A stretch of DNA of 46,005 bases. Source: an uncultured Prevotella sp. Its GTDB lineage: Bacteria; Bacteroidota; Bacteroidia; Bacteroidales; Bacteroidaceae. The notes below the pieces were generated by a model, which made no database searches, was not told the DNA's origin, and saw nothing but the letters and a program-made list of their open reading frames with translations. The position numbers and the translations under genes were made by a program. Numbering within the stretch: position 1 is the first letter of the stretch; each line of letters begins with the position of its first letter. Where the stretch lies: NCBI GenBank assembly GCA_947165435.1, contig CAMVAI010000017.1:1-46005 (forward strand), given 5' to 3'. Below are positions 1 to 8,600 of this stretch, one piece after another.

Positions 1-51
1 CTTTTTCACGTGCGAGATGTGCGGGATGTGCGGGTTGTTTTTTTGTTAGCC

Positions 52-79
52 CATACATATACGCGTACGCGCGCGCGTA
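52..79. other. Alternating pyrimidine-purine tract
   Basis: Twenty-eight consecutive bases alternate pyrimidine and purine, with a CG-rich core at about 68-77. Such tracts can adopt left-handed Z-DNA under negative supercoiling. The tract lies just beyond the terminator of the minus-strand operon, where transcription-driven supercoiling could matter. A function is inference only. Confidence 0.5.
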
Positions 80-101
80 AAGTCCTCGGCAATACGTCAC
101 C

Positions 102-153
102 AAAAAAAATTATTCCGCTAAAGCCAGTTCTTGCGAAAGGCCTTAGCGGAATA
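102..153 (-). terminator. Intrinsic terminator of the surface-protein operon
   Basis: An 11-bp perfect inverted repeat (111-121 with 143-153, core TTCCGCTAA/TTAGCGGAA) continues inward with a GCC/GGC pairing. On the minus strand it is followed at once by eight U residues (the A-run at 102-109). It lies about 30 bases beyond the stop codon of the last gene of the minus-strand train, so it plausibly ends the ~30-kb transcript. Confidence 0.85.
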
Positions 154-180
154 TGCGGAAAGCGTAAAGCAGCTGCCGAC

Positions 181-1092
181 TTAGAAGGCGAGGATGTAGC
201 GCGTCTTGTCGCCGTCGTAGTTGGTGCCGAAGAAGACGAACTTGAGCAGGACGCTGGCATCTGCGTCATACTTCTTGATGGTCATCTTCACCTCCCAGGC
301 CGCTGAGTTGTCATAGCCGTCGGACGTCCAGTGCAAGTCATCGAGCGGTGCCACACCGGCTTTGAGCATGTTGGCGTACAGACCGTCTATATCCATGCTG
401 CTGTCAAAAGACAAATTCTCCTTATAGGCTGTTTCGCTGCCACAGCCGATAGCCATATACTGCAAGTCGTCGGTGCTAGGCAAGCGCCATTCGGCATTGG
501 GAACGAAGTAGTTGTCGTTCCACGTAGAGACATATTCTAAAGCGTCGGCCCATGTCATTTTGCCGGCATCGTCGTTGGCATCCTTCAGGGCAATGGCCAG
601 ACCGTTCTCGCAGGACGACTTGTCGCCCACGTAGGCCACCATGGCCACGCGCTTGGCGTCACAGGCTTCGTCGCAGTCAACCTTGTGGATATGCCCATTC
701 TGACACACCAGACGGCCCTGGTCGCCGTCGGCGGCATACTCCACGCCCTTGTAGCAGACCACCTGATACGACATGGAGCCTTCGGCATACATGTCGTCTC
801 CATCCACCATGGCGGTGATAACGGCGACACCGCCATCTACGGCTGTCACCTCACCCGTGACGGGGTCCACCTCGGCAACGCTCTCGTCGGAAGAGGTGTA
901 GTAAACTGGGGAGAAAGACAGGGTATTTGCCTTTCGTGTAAATGATTCACCGACGTTGAGCGTCACATCAGACTGGTCTATTTTCAGCATCGGACTCATC
1001 GGGTTGTCCGGATTGCTACAGCCGGTCAGCAAGACCAAAGACAGCAAGAGTGCTGCACTGCATAAAAATCTCATGTTCTTTTTCATAAACAT
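181..1092 (-). CDS. Big_2-type lipoprotein with DUF1566/Fib_succ_major-like C-terminus
   Basis: This is a 303-residue predicted outer-membrane lipoprotein. A hydrophobic signal ends in L-L-T-G-C with Cys at about residue 25, followed by S-N-P-D-N. Residues ~35-115 look like a bacterial Ig-like Big_2 domain ('DVTLNVGES', 'SSDESVAEVDPVTGEVTAV'). The rest has DUF1566/Fib_succ_major character: 'MTWADALEYV' and 'EWRLPSTDDLQYMA', plus several cysteines. It is the last gene before the terminator, 15 bases after the fimbrillin-like gene, so it is probably co-expressed and may be a companion or tip-type surface subunit (inference). Start: ATG at 1092, with a second ATG two codons later (1086) equally plausible. 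The exact function is unknown. Confidence 0.85.
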   Translation of the reverse strand: MFMKKNMRFLCSAALLLSLVLLTGCSNPDNPMSPMLKIDQSDVTLNVGESFTRKANTLSFSPVYYTSSDESVAEVDPVTGEVTAVDGGVAVITAMVDGDDMYAEGSMSYQVVCYKGVEYAADGDQGRLVCQNGHIHKVDCDEACDAKRVAMVAYVGDKSSCENGLAIALKDANDDAGKMTWADALEYVSTWNDNYFVPNAEWRLPSTDDLQYMAIGCGSETAYKENLSFDSSMDIDGLYANMLKAGVAPLDDLHWTSDGYDNSAAWEVKMTIKKYDADASVLLKFVFFGTNYDGDKTRYILAF

Positions 1093-1107
1093 ATATTTAA
1101 TGAATTG

Positions 1108-2424
1108 TTAATTCAATGCGTGGAAGGGGCGGACGTTAAGCTCGTTGACCTTATATTCGCTGTAAACATTTATGGAAGGAATGTTACTGAAGACTAATGT
1201 ATACGCCTTAGCATCTGAATAGGTTGTTAAACTCCAATAATATCCGTAGGTTGAATTATAAAATAATATCGGTGTAGCATCTGTATCTCCGCCCTCAGCA
1301 TCACGGTCAATATATCCTGCTGCGGGGAGGAAGAGCGTTTTTCCTTCAACAATAGTGAACAGACGGCCGTTCACGCCGTTCTGAGTGGTCGATTCACTCG
1401 AAATCTTTACAAGGTCATTCAGTTCTGTTTCCGTGGGCACATACCAGCCGACGGGAAGTCCTAATCCCGACAAAGCGGCGAAGGTATAGTATCCGCCAAA
1501 GTCTTCCGGGCAGAGGGCACCGGCATTCATCAGGGCGACAGCCTTCTTGGACTCAACGACTATGGCGGGGAGTTCGCCAACCACACCGACAGTGCCAACA
1601 GCAGACTCGTCTGTGAGAGTCGGTAGCTTCGTCAGCGTCACGGTAGCAGTGTAATTCTTGCCATTGACAAGGTTGGCACGCTTCGTGCCGGTGTACCAGT
1701 TGCCGCCGTCATCCTTGATGGTGAAGGAATAGGTCTGCAGTGCGTTAATGTTGTTACGCAGAGCCACATAGACATCAGACGATGCTGTGGCGAGCGTACC
1801 CGTGACGGCTCCCACGGTCTCGGTGCCATTCGTAGCGATACTCTGCACCAAACCTGTGGCTGCAATACCGAAGGTCTTCACGCTGACGGCAGGGCCACCA
1901 TTTCCATCTGTGAATGAGAACTTCGTGATAGACTGCTTAGCGACCAGCGTGACACTGTTCGACTCGAAAGTCAACGGATCCAGCGAGCTTACCGTAAGCG
2001 TTCCCGTTGCATAGTCTTGACCCGTGGCAATACCGTCTAAGGTGCCCACCTGGTCGTCATAGTTGGCCGTTGCACTGCGATAGTGCAGCGTGACCGTCTC
2101 GCCATTAAGCTTCGAGGTATCCAAATCGCCCGTCAGCGTGGTTTCCTTTCCGGCTGTGGCGGCTGTCAAGGTACCGACAATCGTGCTGCCGTCGCCATCT
2201 ACCACCACCACCTGATCGCCCGCAGCAAAGGTGGCGGTGATGACGTTGCCCTCGCCCTCGCTCAGCGCACGGGTGTCGGCACCGCCCATCGATGCCTGCA
2301 GCGTGACATGCTGCAGATAGCTGCCGCCGTCGGCCACGGCATTGTCGTTATTGCTTTCGCAAGCGGTGAATGCCAGCACGGCCAGCATGCCTCCGCAAAG
2401 AATCTTTGTTATTTTCACTTTCAA
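1108..2424 (-). CDS. Fimbrillin-family lipoprotein with Fib_succ_major-like C-terminus
   Basis: This is a 438-residue lipoprotein. The signal ends in L-A-F-T-A-C and is followed by E-S-N-N-D. Residues ~35-270 have the make-up of Mfa/FimA-type fimbrillins: Thr/Ala/Gly-rich beta strands, the early A-D-T-R-A-L-S segment, 'AGDQVVVVDG', and 'YTGTKRANLVNGKNYTATV' near the end of the domain. Residues ~290-438 resemble the Fibrobacter major paralogous/DUF1566 domain ('GWYVPTETELNDLV', 'LFLPAAGY', 'YYWSLTTYSDAKAYTL', C-terminal 'NVRPFHALN'). Fimbrillins polymerise on the surface after lipoprotein export; here the second domain could serve as a tip or ligand module (inference). The start is unusual: no ATG fits. 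The frame opens after a stop with TTG (2424) or GTG (2418) as the only upstream candidates. Confidence 0.85.
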   Translation of the reverse strand: MKVKITKILCGGMLAVLAFTACESNNDNAVADGGSYLQHVTLQASMGGADTRALSEGEGNVITATFAAGDQVVVVDGDGSTIVGTLTAATAGKETTLTGDLDTSKLNGETVTLHYRSATANYDDQVGTLDGIATGQDYATGTLTVSSLDPLTFESNSVTLVAKQSITKFSFTDGNGGPAVSVKTFGIAATGLVQSIATNGTETVGAVTGTLATASSDVYVALRNNINALQTYSFTIKDDGGNWYTGTKRANLVNGKNYTATVTLTKLPTLTDESAVGTVGVVGELPAIVVESKKAVALMNAGALCPEDFGGYYTFAALSGLGLPVGWYVPTETELNDLVKISSESTTQNGVNGRLFTIVEGKTLFLPAAGYIDRDAEGGDTDATPILFYNSTYGYYWSLTTYSDAKAYTLVFSNIPSINVYSEYKVNELNVRPFHALN

Positions 2425-2467
2425 ATAGTTTTTTTATTTGCTTTATTAGAGGTGTGGTCTGTTACTA

Positions 2468-2605
2468 TCAATCATCCGTCCAGCCACTTGACTCATACTT
2501 ATATCCCTGAAGCGACGCATTGGGGCTGCCCTCCAACAACACTTTGCTGAAGGGCAGCTTCACGAGCTGCTGTGTGGGTTCTGTGTATTCTCTTCTCTTT
2601 TTCAT
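2468..2605 (-). CDS. Small protein (~45 aa) in the surface operon
   Basis: A short open frame fills most of the 211-base gap between the 2768-residue protein gene and the fimbrillin-like gene. It begins M-K-K-R-R-E-Y-T-E-P-T and ends S-S-G-W-T-D-D before TGA. An in-frame ATG six codons upstream (2623) would make it 51 residues. There is no signal peptide or membrane segment; the start is basic, the middle has 'VKLPFSKVLLEGSPN', and the tail is acidic. Short proteins starting M-K-K-x-x-Y-x-x-P are common beside Bacteroidales surface loci (from memory). Codon structure and placement suggest it is real, but no function can be assigned. Confidence 0.55.
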   Translation of the reverse strand: MKKRREYTEPTQQLVKLPFSKVLLEGSPNASLQGYKYESSGWTDD

Positions 2606-2635
2606 TGATATAAAATCTCTCATGTTGTGTTGTTC

Positions 2636-5600
2636 TTATCGCTTCAGCATCTTACGGCCGTTCTTGACGACGATGCCGCGATAGCTGTCGCCTACCTTCT
2701 GGCCCTGCAGGTTGTACGAGTCGCCCTCGCCGTTGCCGTCGGCAGCAGCCTTGTCGCCATTCACGTCATTGATGCCCGTCACATCACCCTCCGGCGCTGT
2801 GTAGCCAAAGACCACCACATTGATGCGGTCGCCGTCGAGCGGCAGGTTCTCGTAGGTCTGTTCGTCGTAGGCCGTGAAGCAGTAGCTCATGGGCTGCATG
2901 AACACGCCGTCGTCGGCACCCACGCGATAGAAGTACGGCTCGCTGCCGGTATTATTGAATATCAGTGCCCCGGCCTCGCTGAGCAGGCTGTTCCGCTCGG
3001 GCATCGGCAGCTGCCACACGTCGTAGCGGCCGGCGAAGGTAGCGCACCAGAGGTGATTCTCTTCTAAGAAATCCATCACTTTGTCCTCCTGTCCGTTTTC
3101 TAAAGCCCACGTCATCATCTCGTTGATCTCGCTGCCCACCGCGTCGAGCGACAACGGAGCGACATCGGCACGCTTGGCGCGCACCAGCAGCGGATGGGCG
3201 ACGAGCAGTTCCGTGCCGGCTTCTACCGGCTCGTAGATGACGGTCACCGCATAGCGGCGGTCGTCGCCGTCGAGATTGGTAGCCTCATCGTAGATGTCGC
3301 TCAGGGCCAGTATCTCGTAGTCATTGAGCATCTCTTCCGTCACCGTCACATTGTCGTAGTCGATGATGATGGGTTGCCAGCCCTCGGCAGTCAGCTTGGT
3401 GAAGTCGCTGCGACGCGATGCCCGGCGCGGGGCCGACTGCTGCTGGGCCTGGGCCCTGCGCTCCCTGCGCGCCCAGTCGGTCTGCTCCCACGGCTCGATG
3501 TTACCCGTAGCCTTGTCGGCATATTGCAGATAGTAGCGGAAGGGCTTCAGATTCGCCTGACCGTCGCTGAGGATGAAGTCTTCAGCATCGTTGTTCCATA
3601 CGTACTTCAGGGCTTCCTCCTTCATCGCGTAGGCAGGCTCTCCCTCGTAGCTTGCTTTCACGAAGGCTTCATCCTTGGGGCTCGAAATCGTCATGGCCAC
3701 GCCACCCTTAGGCATCTGGATGGTCAACGGCTGACTGGCGCCATTCTTGACCAGCCGCATCTTGAATTGGTAGTACGTATCAGCAGGTATGGTCGTGCGG
3801 AAAGCCAATGGCTCATTGGCTGCTACCTGATACGTCGTTCCCCGTTCGATGAGCTTGGGCACGATATTGCCCGTGCTGTCTTTCTCAAACCGGTAGAACT
3901 CAATGGCTGCCGTTGAGCTTTCTGTTTCTCCGGACTCTCTAATCATCTTGTCGTCTATCGTATAGGCGAAAGGCAGAACCCAAGGCTCGTAGGCCCAACC
4001 GGTACTCTTACGCTCGTAGATAATCTCATCAATCTTTACTTCTGCCGGACATACAAAAGGCCTGCCATCGTAAAGGGTCAGCGACGACAAATGTCTGCCT
4101 TGAGCAGTGTACCTCGTGCCACCTACATACAAATCCACTCCCACGGCATCAATGATGCCTTGAGCATAGACGGGATAATCCGCCATGGTTTCCGCAGCCA
4201 ACCTCTTGAGCATGGAATATTGGCTTCGGTCATCAGGGTCAATCCAGGTACAGTTGCTGACGCCGTCCTCCGCCTTGCTGACGGGCCATATATGGACATT
4301 GTTGTTCCTGGCAAAGCCGGCGTTGCACGTCGTTGAGCAATGGTCGATGGTGCCTTCATTCAGCAAGGTAATAAACCCGAATTCTTCCAAAATTTCCAAA
4401 ATGGCCTTACCACCAAACGCAAAGAGCGGAAATCCGATATAGGTGTAGTTGCCGTTGAAATGGCAGTCGGTGATGGTGCCACGGTTCTCTTGGGTGATGC
4501 CACTCACGCCATGGTTGGCCATAATCGATCCATCCAGTCGCAGATGTTTCAGCGAAGCTCCTGAACAGACTTCCCTGAAAAATCCTTCAGACGAAAAGCT
4601 GGCATGGTAGGTGATGGTATGACCGCCTCCGTCGAAATTTCCACGGAGCCTGACATTCCCATTCCATTGGTCGAGGTCAATGTCCTGAGTCAGATAGATG
4701 TCACCATCTTGTCCCACAAAGCGTCTGAACTCTTCTGCATTGCTGATGTAATATTGTGGCCTGTGAATATGGGTGTTGCTATATGCTGTCTCATCATTCT
4801 TCCGATAAGTATATACCACCCCCTGCAGATTGCTGAACCCAGGCACGTTGTCGATGCCCAAGGTCTGACGCCAGACGCCGTCGTCGGTCTTGCCTCCGTT
4901 GAGCCTATGGCACACCTCGCCCGAAGCGAACTGTTCGTCGGTAAAATCCTGGTTGGTGAAGATATGGTGTTGTAGGCTCTTGACGCTCCGCTTGCCTGCT
5001 GCCGAAGTGGTGCCGGCATTGTGGTAGGCAAGGCAATACTCGATGAGCGACGAATCGGCCTGCGCACCCGCCAAGGCTCCCATGGCGGCTGCTACATCCT
5101 TGTCGCGGGAAAGGGTGTTGTCCTTGGCATAGCAGTTGCGAATCTGGCCTTCGCCGGTCAGTCGTCCGGCAAAGGAACCTGCGAGTGTATCGCCTTTAAC
5201 AGCGGTAAAGGTGCTGTTTACGATGCCGAGGTGCTCCACGGTACCGCTAAGGTTGTGGAACAGGCCTACGGCTCCGCTCCCTCCAGACGTCATCACCATG
5301 TTCTGGATCTCGAAGCCGCCGCCGTCGTAGTGGCCCTCGAAGCTCTTCACGCCAGAGGCCAGCGGGGTGAACACCTCTTTTTCCATGTCGATGTCGGCCA
5401 CCTGCTTGATGTATATCTGGCTGTCGCCGGTGGTGTTGATGTAATTGTCAACCGTCAGCAGGTCGTACATGTTGGCTACCTGGAACGGAGCGTCCTTCGT
5501 GCCGGTTCCATTCAACGTCAGTATCTCGTTGGGCAAGACGGCCACCGTGAGGTCCAGTCCGTCGAAGCAGTTGGTGTCGTCAGTCACAAACTCGATGGTC

Positions 5601-8600
5601 ATCTCGTTGCCGGAACTCATCATCATGCCGATGTCCGTCTTCTCGCCATTGACCGGGCTGAAGAAAATGGTGTCGCCTTTCTCGTTGGCCAGCTTGGTTG
5701 TCCGCGTATAATCGCCGTCATAGACCACCATGTAGTCGCGCGGCGTGCCGTCGCTGCCCACCGCCTCGGTAGAGACGGTACCGCCCAGCAGAATGAAATG
5801 CTTGTTAGGAGCACTCAGCGTCAGCTTGCCCTTATAGTCGTAGCCGTAGGGAGAGCTGTGACCTCCCTCGTCGTAAATCTTGTAATATACGGTATTCGCA
5901 TCGAGCGGCACGATGCGGCCCTTGCCGTTTTCGTCGTTCTCCGTAGGCACCTTCAGGCCCCATACAGCATAGAGCGTCATGGCCTGCTTGGGTGTCAGCT
6001 CGCCGTCGGCGGCATAGAAGTCGCCCTTGCCGTCAGGCTGTGTGTTCCAGCCTACAAACTCGTAGTTCAGGCGGCTCTGGCTATCTGCATAAGGAGCCAG
6101 CTTGAAGGTCGGCACGAAGAGGCTGTCGTCGGCCTCGAACACCTCGTAGTCGGTGCCGGGGATGCCGTCATGGTTGGGGTCGAGCGTCAGCCGTGCGCTG
6201 TAAGGCACATCGTTGGTGTTGGTGAACATGGACTGATAGTCGAGCGTATGGAGGAATACTGACGGCTGGCCGGGGTTGGTGACGGGCGCAGCGTCCGCGA
6301 GGAGTTTCTGGCGCCACGTGGTGCCGTTATCCCGCGAGCCGTTGAGCTGGTAGCACAGGGCACCGGAGTTGAAGCGGAAGGCGGAGACGTCGGTTTCTGA
6401 ATCGGTAATATTGTCGGCACCGCTCTGCCGGTCGGCACACAGCGAGGGGCCGTCGGTGTAGGCATGGCTGATGGCGGCGTCGCCCGAGATGTAGCCCACG
6501 ATGTGGCCATAGTGGCTCTGGCCGTCGTACTGGCCTGCAACGGTATTCTTGTAGCCGTAGCACGACTCGATGCGCGACGAGCCGGTCTGCTCGCCCACCA
6601 AGGCACCCACGACGACGCCCGGCATGTTATTGAAGTCAACGGTGGTTTCCTTGACGAAGCAGTTGCGCAACACACCCTCACCGCTCAGCTTGCCGGCAAT
6701 GGCTCCTACGCGGGTGGCAGCACCGTCGGCCTTGAACGTGCCGTTCTCGATGCCGAGACGCTCGACGGTGCCCAGAATGTTGTTGAAGAGGCCGATGTTT
6801 GCTTCTTGATAATAGTTGTGCATGTTGATGTTCCTGACCACATAGCCGCCGCCGTCGTAGTGGCCCTCGAAGCCCGCAGTACCGGTGCCGATGGGCACCA
6901 TCAGCGAGTCGCGCAGGTCGATGTCGGCAGTCTGCAGCACATGGAAGTTGCTGCGGCGCATCTGTCCGATGGAGATGATGAGCTTCTTCAGGTCTTCGGG
7001 CGAGCCAATCTTATAGGGGTTCTCTGCCGTGCCATCGCCCAGCTTGCTCAACTGCTCGCCGTCGTTCGTATAGACATCGTCAATCTTGAACACCATGGCA
7101 TGGTCGTTCTGAAACACGGGGGCCAGGTCGGGATTGCTGCCTTGGTTGAGGTTCTGGAACCAGATGGGGTCGGGGGTATCGACACCACCGTTCAGCCCGT
7201 ACGCGACCGCCCCGCTGGCCAGGATGTAGGTGTTCTGGCCGGGGTAGCTGTCGGAGACTGTGCCATGGTCCGCCTTGCTGTTCACCAGCGATTTACCATC
7301 GGTATAGCACCGCATGAGCGAAGTGCCGGCGTCAAGCATCTCGGCGCAGATAGACCCCATAGAGGCAGCACTGACCGTGTTATTATAAGCAAGACTGTTG
7401 CGGACAACAGCATTGCCGAGCATGTCGGCAACGATGCCTCCGGCAACACCTGTCTCTGCATGACCTGTCACCGTGCAATCCTTCACGAGGCAGTTGGAGA
7501 TTTCGCCGTTGCCGCTCAAGCGTCCGGCAATACCACCTACACGTGCGCTATCACTCTGCCATTTGATTGTCATTCCCTCGATAGCAAGATGGGTCACCTT
7601 ACCTGTCACTTCACCGAAGACACCCACACTGATACTCCCACCAATATCACCGTTACGGATGGTGTGACCGTCACCGTCGTAGATACCTTCGAAAATATGG
7701 CCGTCTCCATAGCCAATCGGACTCATAAAACGGCCACCACAATCAATATCGGCTGTCTGTCGGAAATGGACGCCGATGCTTCTATTACCATTATTACAGT
7801 ATTCTCCCAATTTCGTCAATTCATCCATGCTACTGATGAGGAAGGGTTCATTAGCCGTTCCCTTTCCGGTGAATACAGTGAGGGGACCCATCACGTTATT
7901 GGAGTATTTGTTGTTGTCGCAATACACCTGCGCACTGGCTGCGTTGAGCACGGGATGGGCATCGCGATGGCCTCCCTCGATGTCGATGTCCTGACGCCAG
8001 GCAACACCGAACGGCGAACGGTCGTTCAGCAGCCACGTAATCTCGCCGCTGGCCATTTGGCTTGAGCTGACACGGGTTCTGCTGTTGGTCGCTTTATTGT
8101 AACCATCTGCTGAAAAGGAGGTGCCACCTGTGAAACACTTATCAACCTTGGCATTACTGCTAATGATGCTGGAGAAGCTTGCGGCATGACCGCCTTGGAG
8201 TCCATTACCAATCTCATGGCAATAGCTGATGCTGGTATTTGCCTCCATCGCACCAAGGAAAACGCCTCCATAGTTGGCATTGACGTGACTCTTGACGACA
8301 TAGCAGTTGCTAATCTGGCCTGCACACTGCTCTATCTGGTCGCCCATGAGCATACCGGCAAGTGTACCACAGCGTGCATCGCCGTCAACGGGCCAGGGGA
8401 CGGTGATGTTCTCTACGCCCACGTTATGGACGGCGCCGAGCACCTTGCCGAAGATGCCGACGGCAGAGAGGTTTTTGTCGTCGGCCTTGCTGCCAATCTC
8501 GCCATCGCGGATGCAGAAGCCGCCGCCGTCGTAGTCGCCCTCGAAGGGAATGTCATAGCCGATAGGGGTCCACTGGCTGCTGCGATGGTAGGCCTTCAGG

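Noticed and set aside
5021..6262. Long plus-strand open frame opposite the 2768-residue protein gene
   Set aside because: It is antisense to a coherent repeat-rich gene, its translation has no recognisable domain, and its composition mirrors the minus-strand codons.
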